From Codonopsis lanceolata (lineage: Eukaryota; Streptophyta; Magnoliopsida; Asterales; Campanulaceae), in NCBI GenBank assembly GCA_013146195.2, contig CM028381.1:101531002-101595001 (forward strand): DNA of 64,000 nucleotides. Direction: 5' to 3'. Position numbers and translations under genes: made by a program. Below, piece after piece: positions 20,589 through 32,800 of this stretch (position 1 is the first letter of the stretch; the number at the start of each line of letters is the position of its first letter). The notes beneath the pieces are model-generated. The model did no database searches and was not told where the DNA came from. It was given only the letters and a program-made list of their open reading frames with translations.

Positions 20589-23453
20589 TCAAGGTTGCGT
20601 CCTACGACGAGTCTCAACTCGAGATGATCCTGCCTCCTCCCCTGGACCTTGTACAAAGCTATGTATTATCGAGATCACCGACAGACACTCCTCATAAGTT
20701 ATACTTCTATCACCCGATCGCACTCTTCGCATTATCGGTCCTGTCAAATTGCGAATAGCTGAAACGGTCTCCGCATTATCGGCTGCAATGGGATTAGTCA
20801 CCCTAACCCTAGTCGATCGAGCGGCGGGCTTCTGCACAATGGGATGTGAAATTCGCAAGTACCAATCCATGTATTCAGGTGAACATTCAGATGGATATCG
20901 AGAAGCTCGCCCGAATTGTTCCGAAGATAATATATGGCTCTCAACAAGGTTCCAGTATGCTGCAAGTGCTATCCACATTATCAAATCACGAGGGTTATTT
21001 CTAACAGGGATGTCATGTGCGATAGGGATAGATGGAATAGTCTGCACGCGTCCGAACTGTCGAAGCACTCGGTCTGGTAGGTATGGCTCCACATTGGCTC
21101 CCATGACTATACATCCATGATATAAGGAGTTTTGATGAAATGGAAAATGCTCCCCGATCGTGTCGTAGTGGGGTCCACGCAACCTACAACATATTTAAAA
21201 TTTTATTAAATACAACAATTTAATAACGAATGAAGCACGAGCATAAATAAATGTAAAAGATGAATACTAACGTCATTCGCCGTAAGCATGTCAATATTTT
21301 CACGTATAGCCCGTAACCGGTCCATGCTTGTTCCTTGATTTCCGACCGGTTTCCACATACGAGCAAGCGCTTGTGTGTTCTGGTACCCCACATTATGATC
21401 AGGGCTGAACTGTGGAAATCGTAAGTATATCCATGCCTACATGCAATAAAACATTCAATTAGATGTGAAATATCCAGCATAAATTAAACATGTCAAAAAA
21501 AACTATAAATTTTAAATATACCTCTAATAATGTGAAGTATCCAGCTATCTGCTTCGTCTCATATCTGGACGCTTCCCCTAGCTGTCTATATAGATAAGCC
21601 AAGGTGGCAACTCCCCACGCATAGGTATGTACATCATCAAGATCCTCCAGCCACTGTAAGTATGAGAGCATCACTCGTGAGCCGCTCTTATCCGTGAAGA
21701 TGGTGCAACCCAAGAGGTACAACATATAAGCCCTCACCGAACACGTCACCTTGTCTAAATCATCAGAACTGGCATCTTCACTAAACCTATTACGTAGCCA
21801 CTCTAACTTGACTGAAGCACCCCTTCTACCTCCCATTCCCTCAATCATCTCAGCTTTGGACACTCCCAATATCTCGCTAGCAGACTCCAAATTGATGTTT
21901 CGTGTAGCAAATAATGGCGACCCTGAAATCGGAAGTCCAGTAATACAAAAAACATCATCCAAGGTTATCGTCATTTCACCGAAGGGCAAATGGAATGAGT
22001 TTGTCTCTGGATGCCACCGCTCCACAAACGCTGAAAGCAACGGTTTGTGAACATCAAGATAGGTCAGAATCCTTAGGGTATGGATCCTTGTTCCTCTTAC
22101 CAAATCCCTCCATACTTGGGCACCCTCTGGAATGACCCATTGACGTAGTTTTGAACGATGCTGGTGAAACTTCAAAACCTCTCGCTCTTGTCCACGCCAA
22201 ATCGATGCTGCTACATGTGTCTTGTACGTAATCAACAAAGATGGGTCAAGTGGACCACCAGGAAATCCCATCTCAGGTTCATGCTCAGGCTCACGCTCGG
22301 TCTCAGTCTCAGTCTCACTCTCAAGGTCAGGGTCAGGGTCAGGGTCAGGCTCAGGCTCAGGATCCTGAAAATGTATAGGCTCTTGATCTATATGCTCCTG
22401 GGGCACTTCTGCGTCACGCGCATGTTGCATTTCTCGTCTGGCCGATGCGGTGACACGACGCCTAATATATTTATTGCAGAACCTATCAATTGGACCTCCT
22501 GTAACAACAACAAACAAGTAATATTAGAGGTTATATAGAAACAGTTCAAGCCTAAATAAATAAATCAAGCAGTCATATAAATATTTGAAGTACTTATTTA
22601 GGATAGCATTAAATTAGATGTTTAGCCTAACCTATCCTAGAGAATTACCTACACAACATGTTCTCGTTGAATATAAATATCTGCGATCAATCAGATAAAA
22701 ATCAAAGTCCACCTCAACAATCCCAAAGAAATTCACCCAAAACTTTCGAGAAATTACACCAAAGATCAAGGATCCCTAGCTTGCATCATGCTGTACTAGG
22801 TGAAAAGTTCTTAGTGTACTCCAAATCAGACATTCTAGTCATCAGATTGAAAAGTTAACTCAATTGCTTTGATTTACATTGGTCTATTTACTATGATTTA
22901 TGTTAGCTATGAAAAATTAGCCAATATTTTTGCTGCATATTGCAAAAATTGATCTTAGCTATTAGATTGCAAACTAATATCCAAACCTCATCATAAGCAC
23001 AAAATCCAAGCTAGAAAGAGAGTCAGTTAGTTTGATAGCAATAGTTAAACAAGTATCTATTTTTTGAAGCAAGTTCTTTCTCCCTGCCTCCTCCTGTTTC
23101 TAATAATGCTAGTGGTTTGTGGATCAGAAGAGCATCATTGGTTGTATAATGCCTTGCAAGTGTGCAGACCCTATGTAGAAACAATGTCTCAGATTAGTGT
23201 GCGGCAGATGTAGTGTGCACAGTGAAACTGGTGTGCGGCGTTAAGTTACCGCACAGAGATGGGAGTGTGCGGCAGTAAGTTACCGCACAGAGATGGGAGT
23301 GTGCGGCAGACATGAACCGCACGCGCTTCGCGCGATGAACTGCAGCGTGTATCGTATTTCTGGCTAACTTACGTTCATCCAAGCAACGTTATAGCAAATA
23401 GTTCATAAAAATAGAGAGAGAGAGAGAATAATACCTCGATTTGAAGAAGACAT
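20589..23453 (-). CDS. Plant mobile domain (PMD) protein gene within the MULE
   Basis: Proposed minus-strand exons: 23453-23435 (ATG, MSSSNR, gtatta donor), 22498-21522, 21436-21272 and 21183-20589. The PMD (PF10536) is recognised from LRILTYLDVHKPLLSAFVER, HPETNSFHLPFGEMTITLDD, VFCITGLPISG and the later VMLSYLQWLEDL and YAWGVATLAYLYRQL. An acidic Glu/Pro/Asp repeat (DPEPEPDPDPDPDLES) precedes the domain and is encoded by hexanucleotide repeats near 22270-22370. Host members of the family (MAIN, MAIL1) are nuclear proteins linked to transposon silencing and genome stability; TE-borne copies are known but their function is not. The first two introns join in frame. Across the third (21184-21271) the expected reading (RGPHYDTIGEHFPF) is out of phase with exon 3, so a small frameshift or another splice site is involved. 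Confidence 0.8.
23197..23330 (-). repeat. Right subterminal array of 34-bp repeats (inside PMD intron 1)
   Basis: gtgtgcggc starts at 23197, 23231, 23265 and 23299, exactly 34 bp apart, with accgcac motifs between. It lies about 400 bp from the right end, within PMD intron 1 (22499-23434), and mirrors the left array in motif, period, orientation and distance to the terminus. Confidence 0.92.
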
Positions 23454-23691
23454 TGTGAACAAGGCTTTGTTCTTCCCGTAGCAGATCACAGGTGTGCGTT
23501 TTAAGCGTGCGTTTTGGGCGTGCGTTTTGGCCGTGGGTTTTGGGGTTTCTGTTGTGGGGTGTTTTGGGGTGTAGATAGAATGAGATGTATTAGATAGAAA
23601 TAATAAATGATGGGTAAAATAGGAAGTTAGGGTGGGGGGTAAAGAGTAAATTTTATAAATTGAGTAAATATGTGGGGTGTAGATAGAATTG

Positions 23692-23732
23692 AGGTGTAAA
23701 GAGAAGATGTTGGTGTGTGGTTAGCCTGACCC
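23692..23732 (-). repeat. MULE right terminal inverted repeat
   Basis: Pairs with 16552-16592. It lies upstream of the PMD gene start at 23453, so it probably contributes promoter sequence to that gene. Confidence 0.92.
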
Positions 23733-23892
23733 ATTGTTGTATTAAGTATTTTATAGGCCATTTATGGAGGAGCTGTGAATTTGAAAAGGTTGGCAGTATT
23801 ATTTACATCTTTATGCCACTGCAGGCTACATGCGGTATACATAACTTGTCAGCTGTCCCGTCGCCGGTGGACGAGTTGGTGGCAAAAGCTCC

Positions 23893-26800
23893 ATGGCAAC
23901 CCAGCCAACCGCCGTTTTCATGGCCTTTGGTACCAAAGGCGACGTATATCCGATCGCCGTAACCTCCCTTCCTCTAAAATTAATCTGTTAATCAACCGTT
24001 CCTTAATTCAAAGTATTGCAATTGTTGTAAAATTGAAGAAATTGTGAACTTTTTCCCCTAATTTTCCTCTGATGACATTGTTGTGGCGATTAATGGAGTA
24101 TTTTGCAGGCCATTGCCGCAGCTTTTGCTGACGACCAGGTGCAGTATCGGGTGGCTTTGGTAACTCATGCGGCACATGAGGTTTCATCTCTCTTCAACTG
24201 CTTATCATCCTTGATTTAATTCATATTCGAAACTCCTTCCGGCGCCGTCTACGTCTCCTAAGACGTATATCACTTTGATGTGAATTAGTTGATCTTTCTT
24301 TTCGATGTTATAAAACTTGCTGTCCGTGTAACTTTTCATGAGTTTAAAAATGATAGAAGTATAATTTAATAATCTGAAATTAAATAAATAAATGCATGTC
24401 AAATTTGGATCCAAGAATTGATCAAGTTGACTCTAGAAAGTATAAAAAATGACATTTTTCGGGCAGGGGGAAGCATTGGTTATTCATTTTGATCATATAA
24501 CTTTAGCTGTATGCTCAAATTGTAGCTGGCTCTTAGGAATAAAACTGAGTGGCCATCACAGAGTTTTGGTGGCCAATTCAGTCAAAATTAATATCATCTT
24601 AACTAGTTACTAGCCTTTCTCTGATGTGTATTCGTCAAATTTTTACATCAGCTTCAAAATACTTCAAGTTGCTACTTTTTTCCCCAGCTGAATCTCATGA
24701 AGAAATATGCAGGTGTTTTGTTACTTTAAAGTTGCTTCGCAATTTTACTTGGTAATAGCGTTAACTTAAAAAGGAAAAAAAATTCAACTGCTACCTTGGA
24801 CAGGAGACCTTGAAACTTGATACATTTAAGATTTGAAATGTTCATGTCATACTCTAATATTACTCTGTAACAGTGTCAACTTGAAAGGAAATGATGTCAA
24901 CTGCAACCTCGGATAGGAGGCCATGGAACTTGATACTTTCAAGATTTTAAATGTTCATGCCGTACTCATTGTCTTCGGTGCATTTTATTTGACTGTGTCT
25001 TTGCTTGTATGTACTATACGGAGGGTAATAAGTTATATGTAAATGTTTTTAGTTTAAAAAACAGTCATCACCAAGTATTCATGCTTAAAATCGAAAATTC
25101 GTCGAACTCAAAAAACTGTGAAATGATTTATGTATCTGAATTCCCTATACTTTACCTAATTAGAATTTCCTCATGGAATTATCATGATGCCATATAGGTA
25201 GAATTTTAAGTGTGTTTATTGCATATGTTTTAATACAGTGAAAGGCTTCTGAGTTCTGATAGACAGAGCTGAATAACTAAATACTTGCAATGACACTTAG
25301 GTAGCTTTCATGCCTTTTGTTCTAGGGATTTTTTTTTTGGGATAAGATTGTTCTAGGGAAATTAGGCAAAAGGAGGGCATTAATAGCGATCACTTAGTGG
25401 TATCATTGGTGTTACAGTGAAAGGCTTTTGACGGGCAAGGCTGAATTACCAAATACTTACATGACACTTCAGTTGCTTTTCTATGCCTTTTGTTTTTGGG
25501 AAATTAGGCAAAAGGAGAGCATAGTAGCAATCACTTTGTGGTATCATTGGTGTTAGGTGGGAGGCAGGGTTAAACATTTTTGTAATTCTTCTTCTTTTTG
25601 TGCGCTTATAGGAAATGTAGGTCTTATCATCTTCATCGCAAAACCTCTAATTGTTTCTGCTCTGAATAGTTTAATGGGTTCCTGTTAAATATTGCTGAAT
25701 AAGATTATATTCTCAGCATCATGATCTATGATCTTATCCAAAAAAATAAAAAAATAAAAGCATCATATCCATGCACATACTGTGGATGACAATGCAAACC
25801 CTGAAGCTCTTGAAAACATTGTTTTACCTGATATCCAACATAAGTGGACTGACTATCAACTTCTGTTCCAAGTAACTTTTGATTATGTTGATGTAACCTC
25901 AAGTGCATCCTTTTCCATGTAGATTGAATATACTTTAAGTTCACTGACTTTACTGGGTTTAGATGAAAGCCGGGTGAGAGTCAGCCTAATGCTGATTGGA
26001 CAGAAACAATCTAATCGAATCAGTAGCCACCAGGCTCATTCATCTCTGTTCAGAAAGTATCTTTTGAAGGCTATTATTTCTCTAAGAAAAAGTGTTGGTC
26101 AGCTTGAGATTTCGCTGCTTCATGAACACGTGCAAACCTCTTACCCTACATACCTCCTGAAATAAATACCAAAAATAAAAAGGTAGAGCCATATTTGTTA
26201 GCTATTAGACTGATTTATTGTATTTACTTTTTGGAGAATTGAAGGTCGTGTTTGGTTTCTTCATCAATCTTCCATTTCTTATTTAGTTTGACTTCACTTT
26301 GCAGCATAAAGTTTCATGGTTGGTAAGGAAATACTTGTTTGCTGGAAGTTGGAGGGTTAAATTTTTGGCTAAACCTTTTCCTTTTATTAGAATATTTAGC
26401 TAAAGTTTTACACCCTTACGGGAGCTGGTGTGACTTGATTAACAATTCCTATGTTGCATCTCATCAGTACAAATAAACAAAAGCTTTTAGCTTCCATAGT
26501 TGTAATTTGTTTGAGCAAACTGCAAAGAGACTAGAGAAGAACTTAAGTTGTAGCCTTCTTCTAATTTGGAGATTGAATCCTTTGAAATTTAATAGACTGA
26601 ATCTGCTTTCGATGACTTTTCATTCTTTGGTTGTTGCAGAACTTAAGGGAGCATTTAATGGCCAAAAATGTTGCGTATTTTCCAGTTTCATCACCGCCTG
26701 TACTTTCTCCTTCTGAAGATCATGATACCTCAGGTTTTGATAGCTTAACTCCTTCTTGGGCCAGTTATTTATTGTAATGTACTATTGTTGGAAAAATGTA

Positions 26801-29800
26801 CATCTGTTTGTAGTAGAATTGCAGTTAGCAGTTACATTCTTTGACCAGCTCATTGTGCTTTTTTTTTGTTTTTTCAGGAACTGAGAGCTTCTCATTTTCT
26901 CTGCAAAAGAGGAGGATCACAAGAGAACATAGACAAGAATGTCTTATTATACTTGAAAAGATTTTTGAAGATGGTCTAAGAATGGAGGGTGATCTCATCG
27001 TGATTAATTTCTTTGCATTGGTATTGTCCGCAGGAACTTTAGAGACAAATTGGCTTATTGTAAAAAAGTTTGCTAGGGATGGTTTACAGATCTTTATATT
27101 CAGTAAATGTTATATGCATATGAGGTAGCTTATGTTAGACTTTTTGATTATGGATAAATGTAACACAGCCTGAATTCTCTGTGAGATATATAAACGAGAG
27201 AGGGCTGGGAGAAATAAACAGGAAGTTAGGGAGAACTGAGGGCTATTGTCGATTTTGAGAAAATTGTGGCAGAGAGTTGGCTGAGGGGAAAAGAAAAAGT
27301 TTCTGAAGCTTTCTGTAAGAATATCTTATGTTAAGTAACCAACACATCTAAAAGCTTAAGTTGTTAGATAGGGGCTCAACAATGTATATCAAGCTTAATA
27401 CTCCCCCACACGGTGACCTGTCCACACGTGGAGAGATACACAAACATGCCTCACCAGAGCATCATAGACCAAATAGAGTGACAACATGAACTCACAATAT
27501 TTTCGGGTAACAAATGCAAGTGGGATGACTCGAAGCCAAGACCTTGCCAATCCAAAGCTTTGATACCATGTTAAGTAACACGTAACCAAGTCATCTAAAA
27601 GGTTAAGCAGTTCATAGGAACTCAACAATGTATATCAAGCTTAACATCTTAAAATGATATGATGAAGAAAAAATAGGATTAACGTATAAAATATTTTGAA
27701 AATTTGAATGGAGAACCTAAACTAAATCAGTTTCCAGTTAGTTGGGACATAGTCTCTCTTGGACAAATGCTTAGTTCAGCTGTGAAAACTTAAGTTAATG
27801 GTTTGATGATTTAGTAACTAAACTTGTTTCTTTCTTGTTTTTATTGTGCCAGGAAGGTTGGAGCCTTGCAGAGCTTTTTAATGTTCGCTGTGTTGTTACT
27901 GCTCCTTATGTTGTTCCTTATAGGTAACAGAAGACCTCCACTTATAGTGGTCCTCTTCATAAATTTTTAATCCCCTTAAGAAGAAAATTATGGCTTCACA
28001 CCCCTAGTTAGAATTATTCATTCATAAAGCTTTAATGTACAGAATAGTTTTTCCGCATTATGTTTCAGTTTGAATTGAGAAACTGATGGGTGAATCTTTC
28101 TCCCCCTTTCTCTCAAGATTTCTCACTTCCTACCTCTCTTCAATTTGAATATTCATTTTCAATTATTTCATTACCTCCTTTTTCAAGAATATTTGTATTT
28201 TCCTAGTGCGTTTGAGTTCCCCTTGATTTCCTGCTGCAAGTATCTAAATGAGAAAGTTAATTGCACTGTATTGATTTTCTCCTTCATAAGTTGTCTTGAT
28301 TTCTCTCATCCTTTGATATTTATGTTTTGTTAGTATTCATGAATTTAAACTGAGACTTCCCAGACTTTTTCCTTGTTCTTTGCTCCTCACTTTAGTTTCT
28401 GATTCCGAAACCATTCATTGTTGCTCAAGTTAACTTTGTCTATACTTCCCTGTATATACCATATAGTCATTAAGAAGGGATTAAAATACAGTAATTAGTG
28501 TTATGTTATCCATAGGAGGTGTAAAGCGCCCTATATGTCCCAGAGGTCCACCGTGGAGGTGTCTTGTGGGTACTCCAAGATGGTATCTTAGGGAGGGGGT
28601 CTGTTGGATGAAGTAGCGGCGTTACACCCTATTAGTTGATGGACCGATGGATGAAAGGAAGTGGGATGAGAAGACCAAGACAAGACTGTTGAGACTCTAA
28701 ACTAAACCCAAGTCGGGTACTATCAAGCCTAGCAAACAATTAATAAAGATCGTGGTGCCACACCTCTCACAAGCCAGTTGGTTTTGAGATGGACCCACAT
28801 ACTTTAAAATAGTATCAAAGCAGACTCTCTACACGTGCAAACCCATCGGCCCACGTTCCTGCTCCACGCCACCCAAAACAATGAGTCCACGTTGTAAGCC
28901 TCATGCTCGGCTACACGTGAGGGGGCGTGTCGAGACACTAAACCCATAGGTACAATCAAGTCTAGTAGACTATTAATAAAGATCATGTGACCACACATCT
29001 CACAAGCCAACTGGTTTTGAGATGAACCCCCAGACCTAAAGATAAGTGGGTAGAGAGAGCAGCTGCTGGGTGGCCCTCCAGAGACGGTGTCAAAGCAATG
29101 CTTGTCATAGTTACCTGAATAAATGTTGGTGGATGAATGGGTCTTTATGAATTGAACCCACCACTATATACAATGGGGATGTCATTGTCAAAACGTGATG
29201 CCAATGGATTGGTGGAACTATCGGCTCATCACATGCATCCTGGGGAGGGCCCGTCTGATTCCCTACCCTATCCAAAGCCAAGGCCACATGTGCCCCTCTT
29301 GATCTCAGCCACCATTCAAAAACTGCCTAAGTGTGGAGGTCTCCCACGCGGTGTTGCTGGCTAGGGAGACCCTTCTTCCATTAGTCTCTTGGGGTCCTCT
29401 TCCTGGGAGTGTCTATAGGGGAATGTCCTCTCAAGAGGGTTTCCCTGAAAAAGTGTCCCCCTTCACACTATTTTGTGCAAAAATAGTGTGACGGGGACAC
29501 CTGAAGGGGTGTCTGTGAAGGGGTGGCTTTGTGGAGGAGTAGAGGGGGTCCCTGTGTCCCTTTACAGAGAGGGTGTGACGTTAAGGGTTCCCCTAGACAG
29601 TATCCATTGAGCCTTCATGTGATAAGTGTAATGGGATACCTGTCTTCGGAAAGAGGGAGTCTATTGAGGCCACTTTGACGTGATCTAAAGTGATGTGGAA
29701 GCTGAATGAAGGATCTCATTTTACACTATTTTGTGCAAAAAGTTCATTTGCGTTTATTATGTCCTTTTTCCGTTTTTTAATCAAATGATTGATACATGTT

Positions 29801-32800
29801 ACAGTGCCCCTTCGTCATTTGAAAGAAAATTTAGAAAGGAGCTTCCACTTTTGTATGAATATCTTCAAGAAGCTCCTGCAGATAAGGTAAACCTTGATAT
29901 ACCCAAGTTACTTGTTATCACTGCAACGGAGATGGGTCTTCTTATTCTTGTAATGTGCCTCCGTATATACACATATGCTGCAAAAGTATGAATTATTTTC
30001 TTTTCGACATGTTTAGACTACGTAACAGTAAGATTTGTAGGCACTTATGTCAAATTGGTTTCTTTGTTGGAACTGTGTCTGCATTTATGTTATTTTTCAG
30101 CTGATGTTCGATATTGCTTGCTGACCTAAATGATTTGTTATATTTGTTTGGGATAGATTTGTTGGAAGGATGTTATCCATTGGATGTGGCCGCTTTTCAG
30201 TGAAGACTGGGGATGTTGGAGGGCTAACGATTTAAAACTGAGTCCTTGGCCTTTAACGGTTTGTGTTTGTTGTCAATGAAGTTCTATATTCTCTAATTTC
30301 TCTTCGTCCATCCTGTATATGAAAGAGCTATGACTTTATATTCTTGTCTTAACTTCACACTCATTTTTTTAATTCCCATCTAAATTTGTTTTTATGGAGC
30401 CAGGATCCAGTCACAGGGATTCCATTGTGGCATGATAGGCCTTCATCTCCCTTGCTACTGTAAGATCAAAATTAACCACCAACTGCTTCGATGATTTTAT
30501 ATATTTGGTATTCTAAAGAAGATTTCTCGAGCTCCTCTTTGCAGAAGATTTATTCTTTTGGCATTATAATCTATGAACATGATTTCTATCGAAAACACCT
30601 TTGCTTGTGATTTTTCTTTTCATACTACTAGGTCCAAAGTTTTCAAAAATAAATGAGTAATGCTTGGGATATCTCCTTTCAACCGCCCATTTGTTGCACT
30701 TGCACCCATGATATGAATGCATTTAGTTACTCATTCATCCACATCAACTTGTGGAGCTGCTAAAACAACCAACCACATGTTTTCATCATCATGGGGGTAA
30801 CAATTTGGGGATAGGTAGGAGGATCAAGCATATTCTGAGATAAACAGATTGTGACACCTTGATGTGGCTTTTTTTGGTTAATTTTGATTTTAATTTTTAA
30901 TATCGTAATATGCTGTTGATAAACTATATTCACTTGGGGGAAATGGAATAAATTTGAAATATTTTCTGACTTCTTACTACCATTCAGGTACGGGTTCAGC
31001 AAAGAAGTTGTTGAATGCCCGGGTATGGTGTTCCCTTTCACCTCCAGCCCCACCCTTTGTGGAAAGAGTAGGCTTCATGCCAAATGATTAATCACTCTGC
31101 TCATCACAGAACTCATACTGATGGCTGAGTTAGAAAAGTATTTAGAGGGCTGCATAATGGATGAATAAAGGGTAATAATATACTTCCTCCGTTCCTAAAA
31201 AAGAGTCCATCTTTCCTTTTAAGACCGTTCCAAAAAAAGTGTCCACTTTGTAATCTTTTCTTTTGGGATGTTACTTTTACCATTTACCCTAGATTTGATT
31301 CATACTTTAAGTGATTGGTCCACCCCAACATGGGCTTTATTGGAAAAGACTCAACATCCTACTATAATAGAGTCAATTAGATTTTCTTAATTTGTATGTC
31401 GAGTCAAACACGTCTCTTTTTTAGAAACGGAGGGAGTAAGTGTTTGCAACTGTTAACCTACTCTGTACTTTGAAAAATTAGACTGTTAACTGATTGCAGC
31501 TGGATTATGGCCCCTGTTATATGCATAAAAAGGTCCTTTTGAAAACATATTGACTTTGACTCTTAAAAAATCTAGATCTTTCACTCGACTGTTCTAGTAA
31601 ATGTAACTATTCTGTTATAGGCTTAAAGGATGATTTTGTGTTGAATTTTTTTATCTCTGGGTATCTCTACTTTCATTGCTTTGCCACTGTTTGTATTCCA
31701 AATAGGTTACTGGCCTTCAAATGCTCGTGCATGTGGTTTCTGGTTTCTTCCTATGAACTGGCAGTTCTCGTGCAACAAGTGTGCCGAATTTTCTGCCTTG
31801 GTGTCTTCAGGGAACTTCAACATGGAAACTAAGTTGTGTTTAGCTCATACTGAGTTGCAGTACTTTTTGGAAACTCCAGCATCACTGCCACTTGTTTTCA
31901 TTGGTCTGAGTTCCATTGGAAGGCAAGTTTCTCATTAATTAGAAAATTAATCGCCATCGTAGGACAAAGTATAACCATGTTTTTGTCATTTGTTAGTCAT
32001 GCCAGCACATTTGTATTTGGCAGGAGCTGATTTGTCCCTCTTTGTTTCTTCAAATACGTATTAGTTTAATAACCTTGGAGCCCTGTTTTTTCTTTGTGGG
32101 AACTGGGAATACTTAATTCAAAATCTCGAGTGGCAAATTAGTATTATTTCAAATATTTAGTATTTCACCATAGATCTGATAGAGATTTTTTTTTTGTGTA
32201 AATAGATTTGTAACTTCTCTTATTCATCAATTTTATGTTCAAAAATCAAAAGTTGTATGCTGGAACAGTGATTATTAGACATTTGACTTTGTAGGTGACC
32301 GCCTGACAGTTTTGTCCGGTTTCCTTGTTTAAGGGTTTTAGGGTTTTAGGGTTTCTATTGTATCCATATATATAGTTGTATCCCTAGAACGTTTAAAGGT
32401 TGACTCTAATAAAATTTCGATAGTCCGTTGGCCCTAATCTCTCTCTCTCTTCTTTGTGATTGATCTTGTTATACTCTGTTAAATTATTTGCAAAGTCTTT
32501 CGCTGTGCACAACAATCTTGAATTTCCCACTTTTGATTTTTTTATAGCTTTGATACTTTTATATTCTAAGCAAACTTTCATTCCCTTCTGCAGCATGGGA
32601 TTTTTGAGGAAGCCTCGAGCATTTCTTCATGTCCTGCAAACTGTTTTAGATATCACAGGGTACAAATTTGTTCTATTCTCAGCTGGATATGGGCCTCTGG
32701 ATGCTGCTGTACAAGCCATTGCTGCAGAAGCCTCATCAGGTTCGCAACAAAGAGAGCTGACGAAGAATGGAATTTCCATTTTTGGTGACCGACTCCTATG

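Larger units (their letters stand above)
16552..23732. mobile_element. MULE (Mutator-like element), 7.18 kb, carrying transposase-OTU and PMD genes
   Basis: Terminal inverted repeats are near-identical over the outer 33 bp: left gggccaggctaaccacacac, right (reverse complement) gggtcaggctaaccacacac, both continuing caacatcttctct. Weaker similarity extends inward. Between them lie a MULE transposase gene on the plus strand and a PMD gene on the minus strand, transcribed toward each other, plus mirrored 34-bp repeat arrays. The transposase class and the inverted termini identify the superfamily. A 9-bp target duplication is not evident: left flank taaaaaatt, right flank attgttgta. The element lies just upstream of the UGT80-like gene start (161 bp from its right end to the ATG). 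Confidence 0.92.

Noticed and set aside
22158..22538. 126-codon plus frame with Leu/Ser and Arg/Val repeats
   Set aside because: Antisense shadow of the acidic hexanucleotide repeat in the PMD gene.
16543..23741. A 9-bp target duplication around the MULE
   Set aside because: taaaaaatt and attgttgta do not match convincingly in any nearby register, so I report none.
32335..32356. Telomere-like ttttaggg repeats
   Set aside because: Only three units, and the spacing is 8 rather than the plant 7-bp unit; part of the dispersed repeat at 32330.
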